Below, in pieces: positions 33,584 to 41,998 of a stretch of DNA of 47,488 nt. The position numbers were made by a program, and so were the translations under genes. Under the pieces are notes generated by a model that saw nothing but the letters and a program-made list of their open reading frames with translations, was not told the origin of the DNA and searched no databases. Each line of letters begins with the position of its first letter. The stretch's first letter is position 1. The DNA is from Alphaproteobacteria bacterium (lineage in GTDB: Bacteria; Pseudomonadota; Alphaproteobacteria; Bin65): NCBI GenBank assembly GCA_021776685.1, contig JAJFFJ010000119.1, forward strand, positions 1 to 47,488. Direction: 5' to 3'.

Positions 33584-34753
33584 ATGACCACTGAACAGCT
33601 CGACCGACTTGCAAACCGGTTTAAAAAACTCAGCGCTGACAGGGTCCCCTACGAAAGCCTGTGGCGGGATTGCTATGCCGTCGCGTTGCCCTATCGCCAA
33701 GGCCTGTCGCCCTCCATGGACCAAGGGGCTGGAATGGCGCAAATCTATGATGCCACAGCACTCGATGCGGTCGATCAATTGGCCGCCAGCCTGTTGGCCC
33801 AACTGACGCCGCCATGGTCCCGCTGGTTCGGCCTGGGCGCGGGGAATGATCTACCCCCGGCCGAACGGGTCACCATCGGCAAGGAACTGGAGGCGATTTC
33901 TACAACCCTGCAGGCCCATTTCGACAGGTCCAATTTCACCGTCGAGATTCACCAGTGCTTTCTGGACCTCGTGGTGGGTGGCACCGCCAGCCTGCTTTTC
34001 GAAGAATCACCAAGTGGCAGTGACTCTGCCTTCCGCTTCCGGGCGGTGCCTCTTTCGCAGGTCTATGTTGCGGAGGGATCGAATGGCCAACTTACAGTCA
34101 CGTTTCGCCGGAGCCATCTTACCGTCGCCGAATTTCGCGAGCGCTTTCGCAACGTCACCTTGGAAGATGACTCCCTGGTAGAGTCGCCCAACGGGCGCCG
34201 GATCGAAGTAATCGAAGCTGTGGAACCCCATGGCGGCGCCTTCCGCTACACTGCCTTCCGCCCAAACGGACGAGACGGCAAACCAGATTCCCTCCGCACC
34301 GGCGAATTCAAAAGCCCACCCTTTATCAACTTCCGCTGGATGAAGGCGCCCGGTGAGGCCTGGGGCCGGTCGCCGATAATGAAGGCCCTGCCAGACATAC
34401 GAACGGCGAAAATCGAAAACCTCGGCTGGCTCAACCAGGACGACGGCAGGAAGGCCTGGCGGGAGGAAAATGGCAGCCGTACGCCCTCGGTAGCGCTTGA
34501 GGACTGTTTCCGCGCCATCCACCCCCTGCGTGGCGGACGGGCATACTGGTGGCCGACCTATCCCGTCGGGCAGATCGAGGCGCTCTACGATCTATGCACG
34601 GCCCTTTGCGAAGCCTACCCGTCCATCCAGTACATGGTCGGCCACGATGAGGTGAGCCGGCAGAAGTACGATCCTGGCCCTGCGTTTGAGCTGGACTCAT
34701 GGCGAGCGGTGTTTGGCATAAAGGGCGTTCCGGAAGAAGAGCTGGCGGCATGA
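33584..34753 (+). CDS. Chimeric ORF: truncated phage portal (head-tail connector) fused to amidase C-terminus
   Basis: A single open frame of 389 residues from the ATG at 33584. Residues up to ~276 match the N-terminal half of podovirus head-to-tail connector (portal) proteins: RDCYAVALPYRQ, a WSRWFGL patch, FDRSNFTVEIHQCFLDLVVGG, and EAWGRSPIMKALPDIRTAK. A portal normally runs on to ~500 residues or more. From about 34410 the sequence instead reads IENLGWLNQDDGR, then YWWPTYPVGQIEALYDLC and VGHDEVSRQKYDPGPAFEL (ends), the C-terminal half of an N-acetylmuramoyl-L-alanine amidase with its zinc-ligand His and the KxDPGPAF motif. The amidase N-terminal half, with the other zinc ligand, is missing. 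The join is in frame, and the gene is followed at once by a holin. A deletion between two phage genes is the likely origin. Confidence 0.8.
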   Translation: MTTEQLDRLANRFKKLSADRVPYESLWRDCYAVALPYRQGLSPSMDQGAGMAQIYDATALDAVDQLAASLLAQLTPPWSRWFGLGAGNDLPPAERVTIGKELEAISTTLQAHFDRSNFTVEIHQCFLDLVVGGTASLLFEESPSGSDSAFRFRAVPLSQVYVAEGSNGQLTVTFRRSHLTVAEFRERFRNVTLEDDSLVESPNGRRIEVIEAVEPHGGAFRYTAFRPNGRDGKPDSLRTGEFKSPPFINFRWMKAPGEAWGRSPIMKALPDIRTAKIENLGWLNQDDGRKAWREENGSRTPSVALEDCFRAIHPLRGGRAYWWPTYPVGQIEALYDLCTALCEAYPSIQYMVGHDEVSRQKYDPGPAFELDSWRAVFGIKGVPEEELAA

Positions 34754-35196
34754 TCTGGGCTGCACTGATTGGCCCTGTGGCCAAGGTGGTTGAGAAGGTG
34801 ATCGACAGGATCGAGGACCCCAACCTGAAGGCCAAGCTGGGCGCGGAAAAGGACAAGCTGCAGGCCGCGATCACCATGGAGCTGATGAACAACGAGGCGG
34901 CGATCAACGCGGCCGCGTCGGACATCGTGCTTGCCGAGGTTCAGGGCAAGAGCTGGCTGCAGCGCAACTGGCGGCCGACCATGATGTGGATGCTGATGTT
35001 GATGATCTTCATCAACTACATCGTTGCACCGATGTTCCAGGCCGTGGGCGTCAATCTCAAGGTGGACGTGCCGGAAAATGTCTGGACCCTGCTGGGCATC
35101 GGCATGGGCGGCTACGTGGTCGGCCGCTCCGGCGAGAAGATGGTCAAGACCTGGGCCCAGGCCCGCAGCACCCAACCGACAGGAGACTCTCAATGA
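34750..35196 (+). CDS. 3TM holin (gene-transfer-release type)
   Basis: A 148-residue holin. Its start ATG overlaps the stop of the portal-amidase fusion as ATGA. It has an N-terminal amphipathic part (IWAALIGPVAKVVEKVIDRI), a helical middle, and membrane helices around residues 78-100 (MMWMLMLMIFINYIVAPMFQ) and 110-128 (VWTLLGIGMGGYVVGRS). This is the layout of the 3TM holin family found next to endolysins in gene transfer agents and related phages. Intact and full length. Confidence 0.85.
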   Translation: MIWAALIGPVAKVVEKVIDRIEDPNLKAKLGAEKDKLQAAITMELMNNEAAINAAASDIVLAEVQGKSWLQRNWRPTMMWMLMLMIFINYIVAPMFQAVGVNLKVDVPENVWTLLGIGMGGYVVGRSGEKMVKTWAQARSTQPTGDSQ

Positions 35197-35330
35197 TTGA
35201 CTGGCAGGCCATTCTAATCAATTTGACCAGCTATCCCGTTGAAGGCCGTCACGGCCGCTATATGAACGGCCTCATCCATGGCTCCATTGTCATTGCTCTG
35301 CTCTGGCTTGTTGCAACAGTGTCTTTCTGA
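35193..35330 (+). CDS. Small membrane protein at the end of the lysis module (45 aa)
   Basis: A 45-residue protein whose ATG overlaps the holin stop (ATGA), with AGGAG 9 nt before it. It starts MIDWQAILINLTSYPVEG and ends with one hydrophobic helix (MNGLIHGSIVIALLWLVATVSF; core SIVIALLWLVATV). Its size and position suggest an accessory lysis protein such as a holin modulator. No family is recognised. Confidence 0.6.
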   Translation: MIDWQAILINLTSYPVEGRHGRYMNGLIHGSIVIALLWLVATVSF

Positions 35331-35337
35331 TTCGACC

Positions 35338-36369
35338 CTATGCCATCTCCGCGACGATCTTGCCAAAGACGTCGCGGGATCGAAGCCGCTCGATCGCAAC
35401 CGGAAACTCGTCGAGATTGATGGTTGAATCGATCACCGGCGTAATGCCGGCTGCCATTTTGTCCAGAGAGTCGACGCAGTTTTGCACGCTGGAGCCGAAT
35501 GACCCGAAGATGCGCAGCTGTTGCTGAAAGACCGAGTAAAGATTGGTAGATGCCTGGATACCGCTGGTGGAGCCGCAAGTCACGAGGCGCCCGCCTTTCC
35601 GAAGCGAAAGCAGGCTGCCGGCCCAGGTATCAGGCCCCACATGCTCAAAAACCACGTCGACACCCTGCTTGCCGGTCAGCCGTCGAACCCGGCCTTCAAA
35701 CCGTTCTTCCGTGTAGTTGATGACGTGGTCAGCGCCGAGGGCCAGGGCCTTCTCCGCTTTGGCGTCGCTGCCAACGGTGGTGATCACTTTGCACCCGATC
35801 GCTTTGGCCATCTTAATCGCGGTCGAGCCAATCCCGCTGCCGCCCGCGTGCACCAATATAGTCTCACCCGCCTCAAGTTTGGCGTTGTCGAACAGCATGT
35901 GCTGAACGGTTGCGAACGTTACCGTAACGCAGGCAGCCTGTACCAGTGAGACGCCATTAGGAACGGGAATCACACGGGACGCGGGCGCCACCAGAAGTTC
36001 CCGGGCCATACCATCCACATGAAATCCCATTATGCCGGCGATATTCTCGCAGAGATTTTCTTGGCTCTTGGCGCACCATCGGCAGTCGCCGCAAAAGAGG
36101 CCGGGATAAACGATCACCGACTGGCCGGGTGATAGCCCTTCGACTCCATCGCCAATCGACTCGACCACTCCCGAGGCCTCGACACCCACGGTCAATGGCA
36201 ACGTGCGCTTTGCAAAAGCCATACCGCGGAGTCCAAAGAGGTCAATATGGTTCAGCGATACAGCCTTGATGCGCACGAGCACATCGCCAGGCCCCGGCGC
36301 AGCCGGCGCCTCAATATCCTGAAAAGCAAGCTTCTCTTCTTCGAGCAGCTGCAGCGCACGCATGGGCAT
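35338..36369 (-). CDS. Zinc-type alcohol dehydrogenase/quinone reductase of the lipid A VLCFA cluster (AdhXL-like)
   Basis: A 343-residue medium-chain dehydrogenase. The start at 36369 (MPMRALQLLEEEKL) is chosen over an open extension into fabF1. It has the catalytic-domain pattern SLNHIDLFGLRG and TVGVEASGVVESIG, four Cys for structural zinc in CGDCRWCAKSQENLC, and the NAD(P) Rossmann motif VHAGGSGIGSTAIKMAK. In rhizobia the matching gene (adh2XL) lies in the acpXL cluster and is needed for 27-hydroxyoctacosanoate on lipid A. Here it is the last gene, 40 nt after fabF1XL. Confidence 0.85.
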   Translation of the reverse strand: MPMRALQLLEEEKLAFQDIEAPAAPGPGDVLVRIKAVSLNHIDLFGLRGMAFAKRTLPLTVGVEASGVVESIGDGVEGLSPGQSVIVYPGLFCGDCRWCAKSQENLCENIAGIMGFHVDGMARELLVAPASRVIPVPNGVSLVQAACVTVTFATVQHMLFDNAKLEAGETILVHAGGSGIGSTAIKMAKAIGCKVITTVGSDAKAEKALALGADHVINYTEERFEGRVRRLTGKQGVDVVFEHVGPDTWAGSLLSLRKGGRLVTCGSTSGIQASTNLYSVFQQQLRIFGSFGSSVQNCVDSLDKMAAGITPVIDSTINLDEFPVAIERLRSRDVFGKIVAEMA

Positions 36370-36409
36370 TGACCTGTCTGTCGAGATTGTTGCGGAAGAA
36401 ATTAGGCGA

Positions 36410-37678
36410 TCAGGCGTCGGCGTGGCCCAAGACCAAGCTGACATTCTGGCCGCCAAATCCAAATGAGTTGGACAGGACGAATTCGACCTGTTGGGCACGT
36501 TTTTCGTTGGGCACCACGTCGATGTCTATGGCCGGGTCCGGCTCATCGTAGTTGATGGTCGGAGGCAGGATCCCATCACGCAGTGTCATGACACTGAAAG
36601 CGGCCTCCACCGCGCCCGCGGCGGTCAGACTGTGGCCAATCATCGACTTGTTCGAACTGACAGCCACCCTTCTCGCCGCGTCGCCATAGACATTCGCAAT
36701 ACCGAAACACTCCATCTTGTCGTTCTCCTGCGTCCCGGTGCCGTGAGCGTTGATATAGCCCACATCTGCCGGCGACAGGCCAGCGTCATTGATTGCGCCT
36801 GAGATCGACCGGATGATTGCCTCCCCGTCGGGATGACTGCGCGTGCGGTGAAACGTGTCGGCAGCCTCGCCGATGCCATAGACGTAGGCCAGAATTTCCG
36901 CGCCGCGTGCCTTGGCGTGTTCCGCATCTTCCAACACCAGCGCAGCCGCGCCTTCCGCCATCACGAAGCCGTCGCGGTTCGCGGAAAACGGCTTTGCCGC
37001 CTGTTCCGGTGGATCGTTCTTGGTGGACAAGGCAGAGAGCAAGGCAAATCTGATCAATGTTTCTTCGTTGATTGACCCATCGGTTCCCACACATAGGGCA
37101 ACCGGCGCCTCCCCTCGTCGTACGGATTCGACGCCCAGCTGAATGGTGGTAGCTCCGGAGGCGCACGCTGTCGTCAGAGTGATAGGCGAGCCCGTGATGC
37201 CATGCTTCTCCGCGATCCGGTCGGAGATGGTGCCGTTCATGAAATCCCGGTGATGATCAAACAACTCCCGGGGCGCCGCTTCATATGGCCCATGATCGCT
37301 GTAATAGCTCTTAGGCCCCATATGCACCTGGGCTGAAAGTTTTTCGCGGGTAGCCCAATCATGCTCGATTGGCGGCGCTGCCAGAAACAAGTCGCCCGGG
37401 AAGGCGCCGTTACCGGCAAACCCGGCCTGGCCCATGGCTTCGTCGACGACTGCGTCCGCCATTGAGTAGCTATGGGACGGAATCGTCAGTGGGTCCTCAC
37501 CCATAAAGTCCACCGACCCTGCGATCTTGGTCCTCAAGCCTTCGGTGGAAAACCGCTCGATCAAGTGGATGCCGGAATTGCCATTCTGCAGCCGCGTCCA
37601 GTTTTCAGCGACGCCACGTCCCAAAGCCGTAATCATGCCGATGCCGGTAATGGCGATGGGCTTGGTCTTGTCAGGCAT
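36410..37678 (-). CDS. Beta-ketoacyl-ACP synthase, catalytic (FabF1XL-like)
   Basis: A 422-residue KAS II-type condensing enzyme starting at MPDKTKPIAITGIGMIT. The catalytic triad is complete: Cys172 in TACASGA, His312 in INAHGTGT and His349 in SMIGHSLTAAG. It overlaps the preceding KAS-like gene by 8 nt. In the rhizobial acpXL cluster FabF1XL and FabF2XL elongate acyl-AcpXL to C28. Only this copy has a working active site, so it should supply the condensation activity of the pair. Confidence 0.88.
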   Translation of the reverse strand: MPDKTKPIAITGIGMITALGRGVAENWTRLQNGNSGIHLIERFSTEGLRTKIAGSVDFMGEDPLTIPSHSYSMADAVVDEAMGQAGFAGNGAFPGDLFLAAPPIEHDWATREKLSAQVHMGPKSYYSDHGPYEAAPRELFDHHRDFMNGTISDRIAEKHGITGSPITLTTACASGATTIQLGVESVRRGEAPVALCVGTDGSINEETLIRFALLSALSTKNDPPEQAAKPFSANRDGFVMAEGAAALVLEDAEHAKARGAEILAYVYGIGEAADTFHRTRSHPDGEAIIRSISGAINDAGLSPADVGYINAHGTGTQENDKMECFGIANVYGDAARRVAVSSNKSMIGHSLTAAGAVEAAFSVMTLRDGILPPTINYDEPDPAIDIDVVPNEKRAQQVEFVLSNSFGFGGQNVSLVLGHADA

Positions 37679-38879
37679 CTGCTTTCTCCACCAGGGCCAT
37701 CGCTTCACCCGTCAAGTGACCCCATGACGTGACGAGATACTGGGAAACAGGTACGTCGTTGGCGGCTGTTTCCAAGGGCGCATCAGCCAACGGTGCACAG
37801 ATCGCGCCGCGCTCCAGCATCGATACCGCCAAAACCATGTTCTGCAGGAATGCAGCATCCATGGAATGGCCACAGGCCTGCGCCGTGCCGCGAACAGGCG
37901 CACCGCCCAATTCACCTGCGATTTCCTTCAGGAAACTCTTTTCTTCACCTGTCACCGGCCCAAATCCGGAGGCCCCGCTCAAAATCCCTACTTCGCCTTT
38001 TCTGATTCCAGGATGAAGCGAGCCAAACTGTTGCCGTGCATTTGCGACGGCTGCGCCCTCCCGCCGATGCGACCGGCCGCTCTTCACATCTCCAAGGACG
38101 GCGCGCACCTGTACGCCCCTGGCGACAGCTCGTTCGCGGCTTTCCAGGACCAAAAATGCCCCAGCGCTACCAGGTACAATTCCGGCATCCGGTCTTTGCC
38201 AAAGTGGCGTCATATCTCCGGTCAGCAGAATGTTTCCTGCGTGATAGGTAAACATCATGTCTGGCCGCGACCCGTTGTACCCGGCGCCAACCAGACAGAT
38301 ATCGACCTGTCCCGCGCGAATCCGGCTAGCCGCAATTCGCAGCGCATCAACCCCAGCGGATTCTTCGCCCATAAACGTGCGGCTCGAGCCCGAAACCTTG
38401 TGGATCAATGAGATGTTCCCCGCAAATAGGTTGGGCAGCTGTGCGAGAAAAAGCGTAGGCCGGAGCCCATCGGCCAGTTGCTGGTTGAGAAAGGCCCCCC
38501 GGTCATTGTGTCCCGGAAGTTCAGCCAATATTTGCTGATCCAGTTCCCAGTCCCGTTCCCCGCCGCCGGCGGCAACTACGAGGTGGGTCTCTCCTAGAAG
38601 ATCTTCATCGTCCTTCAGCCCTGCCATCTCCAGAGCCAGACCGGCCGCGTAGGTGCCATACTGCATCATCGGTTCCATGGCCCGTTGATCGCCGCGTTTC
38701 GGCACCTGTGAGGCCAGATCATAATCTCCTACCGGCACAACGTGAAACGGCGCATAGGCATCGGATTCCACCAGACCGGCCGTTGCCGATGGATCATTCA
38801 GCAGGGACCACCACGCCTCTGGCGTTTCGCCTAGCGGCGAAATCAGGCCATATCCGGTGATGCAAACCTCTCGGTTCAC
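37671..38879 (-). CDS. Beta-ketoacyl-ACP synthase homologue lacking Cys/His (FabF2XL-like)
   Basis: A 402-residue thiolase-fold protein, colinear with ketosynthases. At the position of the catalytic Cys the sequence reads TFMGEESAGVDAL, with Glu172-Glu173 in place of Cys-Ala. The first His region reads LSGASGFGPVTG, so that His is gone too; only the last one remains in ACGHSMDAAF. This resembles the chain length factor of type II polyketide synthases. It is expected to pair with FabF1XL and set the chain length rather than catalyse. It lies between fabZXL and fabF1XL. Confidence 0.82.
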   Translation of the reverse strand: MNREVCITGYGLISPLGETPEAWWSLLNDPSATAGLVESDAYAPFHVVPVGDYDLASQVPKRGDQRAMEPMMQYGTYAAGLALEMAGLKDDEDLLGETHLVVAAGGGERDWELDQQILAELPGHNDRGAFLNQQLADGLRPTLFLAQLPNLFAGNISLIHKVSGSSRTFMGEESAGVDALRIAASRIRAGQVDICLVGAGYNGSRPDMMFTYHAGNILLTGDMTPLWQRPDAGIVPGSAGAFLVLESRERAVARGVQVRAVLGDVKSGRSHRREGAAVANARQQFGSLHPGIRKGEVGILSGASGFGPVTGEEKSFLKEIAGELGGAPVRGTAQACGHSMDAAFLQNMVLAVSMLERGAICAPLADAPLETAANDVPVSQYLVTSWGHLTGEAMALVEKADA

Positions 38880-38922
38880 GGGGCACTCTCCATCTCAAGA
38901 AAACTGCGGCGGGCGACGACTC

Positions 38923-39378
38923 TCACGACGACACGCCAAGCCGAGAAGCGTACTCGCGAACAATATCCCGAAGGTCATCAGTTGGGAACGGCATCGTTCG
39001 GAATCGCAGCTCGGCGTCAGCCACGCGTTCCTCGCCGCGCAGGATTTCCCCATTTGTTACGGCGAAGCCGGAGCCGTCATGCTCCAGCGCCCCCTTCACG
39101 ACAAGTTCTGTTCCAGGCTCAACAAATGTCCGTATCCGGGCGCGCGCCACCTGAATCAAGAAAGGTAGCCGGTCGAAGTCGAAACGTGACAGCAACATGT
39201 AGCCCGAAGTCTGCGCCATCGCCTCGATCAACAGGGTCCCGGGCATAAGCGGGTGGCCGGGGAAATGGCCTTCGAAGATCGTCGAGGATTCGGGAACTGT
39301 CGCAATACATGTCACGTGTTCTCTGTCAGCATCGATCGTCTCGACCCGATCAACCAGCTGAAAATACTCGATGTGCAT
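38923..39378 (-). CDS. 3-hydroxyacyl-ACP dehydratase (FabZXL-like)
   Basis: A 151-residue hot-dog dehydratase. The start at 39378 (MHIEYFQLVDRVE) is 33 nt after the acpXL stop; a longer frame would run into acpXL. The FabZ active-site stretch is intact: IFEGHFPGHPLMPGTLLIEAM (core GHFPGHPLMPGTLLIEAM), with the catalytic His and Glu. It belongs to the acpXL cluster, where it dehydrates 3-hydroxyacyl-AcpXL during very-long-chain elongation. Confidence 0.88.
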   Translation of the reverse strand: MHIEYFQLVDRVETIDADREHVTCIATVPESSTIFEGHFPGHPLMPGTLLIEAMAQTSGYMLLSRFDFDRLPFLIQVARARIRTFVEPGTELVVKGALEHDGSGFAVTNGEILRGEERVADAELRFRTMPFPTDDLRDIVREYASRLGVSS

Positions 39379-39410
39379 ATGTATTGCGTCCGGGCCGTAG
39401 CCCGTCCTGG

Positions 39411-39701
39411 TTATGCAGCTGCGCGCAGCTCTTCGATACGGATGACGAGATTCTTCATGACGAAGAAATCGTCGCCGTCGCGTGTGCCTTCGTTGACCTC
39501 TTCCATCCACTGTTCGACCGGCATTTTAATGCCGAACTTCTTGTCGATGTCGAACACGATGTCTAGGAACTCCAGGCTATCGATGCCCAGATCATTGACC
39601 GTGTGGGACTCAGGCGTGATTTCGCTCTTATCCACCTCGCTCAAATCCGCAATGATTTCGGCGACGGCATCAAACGTCTCTTGATTGAACTCGGCCGTCA
39701 T
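39411..39701 (-). CDS. acpXL: Specialised acyl carrier protein AcpXL
   Basis: A 96-residue acyl carrier protein. The phosphopantetheine Ser42 is in [13 protein letters not shown]. It is longer and more divergent than housekeeping AcpP, with [15 protein letters not shown] before the Ser and the diagnostic [17 protein letters not shown] and [16 protein letters not shown] after it, very close to rhizobial AcpXL. AcpXL carries the C28 acyl chain that LpxXL transfers to lipid A. First gene of the five-gene minus-strand run and 188 nt after lpxXL. Confidence 0.94.
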   Translation of the reverse strand: MTAEFNQETFDAVAEIIADLSEVDKSEITPESHTVNDLGIDSLEFLDIVFDIDKKFGIKMPVEQWMEEVNEGTRDGDDFFVMKNLVIRIEELRAAA

Positions 39702-39889
39702 AAAGAAGGCTCCATCTAAAATAAGGGTCCCCTGCCAAACAGGTAGTAGGCGTTCTCGCCCATAAAGCAGCTAGGAACAGCCACTCCGGCAGATTGGTGG
39801 GCCGCCGCGGCGCGGCCAGTGGGACTGGTTCGGCCTGTATATCGGGTCGCCAAATGCCGCTCAAGAATCATAGGTGTGGCAGGAAGCCG

Positions 39890-40867
39890 CTAGGAATACA
39901 GGTGTTTTGGCCAGCGGCGATGTTGCCACAGCCACTGCTCGGGATGGGCGCGCACCCAGTCCTCTATTTGTTTGTTGACTGCGGTCATAATCGCAACCTG
40001 ATCGGCCTTGGCGTCACCGGTCCTTTCGTAGGGAAGCGCCGGCGTTATGGTGAAGCGGAACTGCCCGCGCGGCAGGCGCACCACACAGGTGCCAAAAATC
40101 GGGGCGTCGAAATCCAACGCCAGCTTCGCCAGCGTATGACCGGTCATTGCGGGCTTGCCAAAGAAAGGAATTTCCAGCCCACGGTTCTGTTTCTGGTCAA
40201 CCAGAAAGCCCAACCGCCCGCCTGCCTGCATCACCCGACCAGCCGCGATGGCGCCCTCGAAGCCCTTTGGTATGAGCGAGACCATACCCGCCCTCATGCG
40301 TTCTATCTTGCGGGCGATATAGGGATTGTTCGGCCGGCGAAAGACGACAGATGTAAAGACACCGAAACGGGCAGCGAATAGCGGCAGCAGTTCCCAATTT
40401 CCCATATGCGGAGAGAAAATGAGCGCGGGACCGGGCAATGTCTGCAATCGCGCAAAATTCTCAGCGCCGACAATCTCGATCTTGTCGCCCTTAAGGGTGA
40501 TGGTCTCTCCAGCATCTGCCGCCGCCAAAAACCCCTCGATTCCTATTGCCGACACTTCATCATAAATCCGGTCTTCCCAGATCCTGTCGAGATGGATCAT
40601 CTCACCGGCCAACCGTCCAAGGTTTTCCCAGGACCCGCGGGTTATCTTTCTGCGAGACGCTGTGTCGAGCTCCGGTAGGGCAATTTCCAGATTGCGCCGT
40701 ATCCTTCGTGAATAAAGCAGGCGCGGGCCTGCCCAGCGAAAAATTCTACCCATGGTGCCTGATGCCCAGGAAAGGGGAACCAACCGCATTAGCGAAAAGG
40801 TCAGCAGCAGCGGCGCCGCCTGAAGCGCATAGGCAAGTTTTTCAAGTCGTCTGATCCTTCGCCGCAT
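39890..40867 (-). CDS. Lipid A very-long-chain acyltransferase (LpxXL-like)
   Basis: A 325-residue lysophospholipid acyltransferase of the LpxL/HtrB type, a monotopic inner-membrane enzyme. The HX4E catalytic motif is HMGNWE (His154, Glu159). The substrate-side motif region RRPNNPYIARKIE and FLVDQKQNRGLEIPFFG also match the family. Its place directly before acpXL marks it as LpxXL, which moves 27-hydroxyoctacosanoate from AcpXL onto lipid A. In rhizobia lpxXL sits at the other end of the cluster, so the order is rearranged here. Confidence 0.87.
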   Translation of the reverse strand: MRRRIRRLEKLAYALQAAPLLLTFSLMRLVPLSWASGTMGRIFRWAGPRLLYSRRIRRNLEIALPELDTASRRKITRGSWENLGRLAGEMIHLDRIWEDRIYDEVSAIGIEGFLAAADAGETITLKGDKIEIVGAENFARLQTLPGPALIFSPHMGNWELLPLFAARFGVFTSVVFRRPNNPYIARKIERMRAGMVSLIPKGFEGAIAAGRVMQAGGRLGFLVDQKQNRGLEIPFFGKPAMTGHTLAKLALDFDAPIFGTCVVRLPRGQFRFTITPALPYERTGDAKADQVAIMTAVNKQIEDWVRAHPEQWLWQHRRWPKHLYS

Positions 40868-40973
40868 GGGCGCGTTTTCCCTGCGAAACAGCGGGGTAAT
40901 TGACCGCCCGCCCTGTTTGCACTGCTGCTAATCTATATGCCACCATACCGTACCGATATTAGGGAGGCTGTTC

Positions 40974-41975
40974 ATGAGTACCAGATGCAAACATATGTCG
41001 CCGGTGTCATTTCTCGGCGCAGCGGCGATCGCTGTCCTGACCGGGGCAACCGCGCCGGTCACGGCGGAAGAGGTAACCTATCTGTTCCCGGCGCCGCCAA
41101 TCCTGCCAGCCTTCGGGCCGATTCAAATCGCCAAGGCCAATGGTTATTTCAAGGCCGAGGGCCTTGAGGTCAAATTTCGCCGGGCAAAAGGTGGCGTCGA
41201 TGTCGCCAAGCAAGTCGGCGTCGGCAATGCCGACCTTGGCGGCGGCCTCGCGGACGGCCCAATCATCGTGCGCGCCCAGGGCGTACCGGTGCGTGCAGTG
41301 GCGGCGTTCGGCGGCCGCGGCTTTATGCAACTCGTTGTCCGGGCCGACTCGGGCATCAAGACCCCCAAAGACCTGAAAGGGAAGACTATCGCGGTCATGT
41401 CCTACCAGGACACCACCTTCTATGCGCTGCGCGGCATGCTCGCGAGCCAAGGCCTGAAGCTCAAAGATGTGAAGGCAATCGCCGTCGGGCCGCGTGCAGT
41501 TTCGGGAATGGTGATCAAGGGTCGCGCCGTTGCCTGTGCTTGCGTACCTGACTGGATCCCACCTTTCCACCGCGCGAAGGTGAAAGTGCTGATCATCAAA
41601 TCCGAAGACTATTTTCCGCACATGGCCCAGGCGATCCTGGCATCAGACGCGATCTTGAAGAAGCGCCCGCAAATGGTGATCAAATTCATCCGTGCTTCCA
41701 TGCGCGGCATGAAGGACATCATGGACGATCCGGCCAAAGCGACGAAGTCATTCGTCAAGGCCGTGCCGTTCTGGAAAGGCAAGGAAGCCTACATCACCGG
41801 CGTCTTCCGCTATTACGCGCAGTTGGTTTACCCAAGCACGTTGAAACAGGGGGTTATTGACGCGAAGCGGCTCGCCAAGCTTCAGGATTTCTATGTGTCC
41901 CAGGGTATCGTGCGGAAGAAGGTGCCGCTCGACCAGCTTTACACCAACAAATATGTCAAAGCCGCAATGAAGTAA
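40974..41975 (+). CDS. NMT1/SsuA-type periplasmic solute-binding protein, orphan
   Basis: A 333-residue ABC-transporter binding protein with a signal peptide (hydrophobic core about residues 10-26, cut near TAPVTAEE). The family core is visible: AFGPIQIAKANGYFKAEGLEV, VGNADLGGGLADGPIIVRAQG-type middle (core NADLGGGLADG) and DLKGKTIAVMSYQDTTFYALR (core DLKGKTIAVMSYQDT). No permease or ATPase gene is adjacent, so it must work with a transporter elsewhere. The ligand could be a thiamine precursor, sulfonate or aromatic compound; the sequence does not decide. GGGAGG precedes the ATG and a terminator follows. Confidence 0.85.
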   Translation: MSTRCKHMSPVSFLGAAAIAVLTGATAPVTAEEVTYLFPAPPILPAFGPIQIAKANGYFKAEGLEVKFRRAKGGVDVAKQVGVGNADLGGGLADGPIIVRAQGVPVRAVAAFGGRGFMQLVVRADSGIKTPKDLKGKTIAVMSYQDTTFYALRGMLASQGLKLKDVKAIAVGPRAVSGMVIKGRAVACACVPDWIPPFHRAKVKVLIIKSEDYFPHMAQAILASDAILKKRPQMVIKFIRASMRGMKDIMDDPAKATKSFVKAVPFWKGKEAYITGVFRYYAQLVYPSTLKQGVIDAKRLAKLQDFYVSQGIVRKKVPLDQLYTNKYVKAAMK

Positions 41976-41998
41976 TTTCGGCTTTATCAGCAGTCTTT

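Larger units (their letters stand above)
31220..35330. mobile_element. Phage-derived island (podovirus-type prophage remnant with lysis module)
   Basis: Between the aminotransferase gene and adhXL lies a block of phage genes: an S24-type repressor, short phage-family proteins, a portal-amidase fusion, a 3TM holin and a small membrane protein. No integrase, terminase, major capsid or tail gene is present, so it cannot make particles alone. The plus-strand genes overlap by ATGA junctions and keep good ribosome sites. The plus-strand series ends 7 nt from the convergent adhXL stop. No attachment-site repeat was identified. Boundaries are approximate, above all on the left. Confidence 0.75.
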
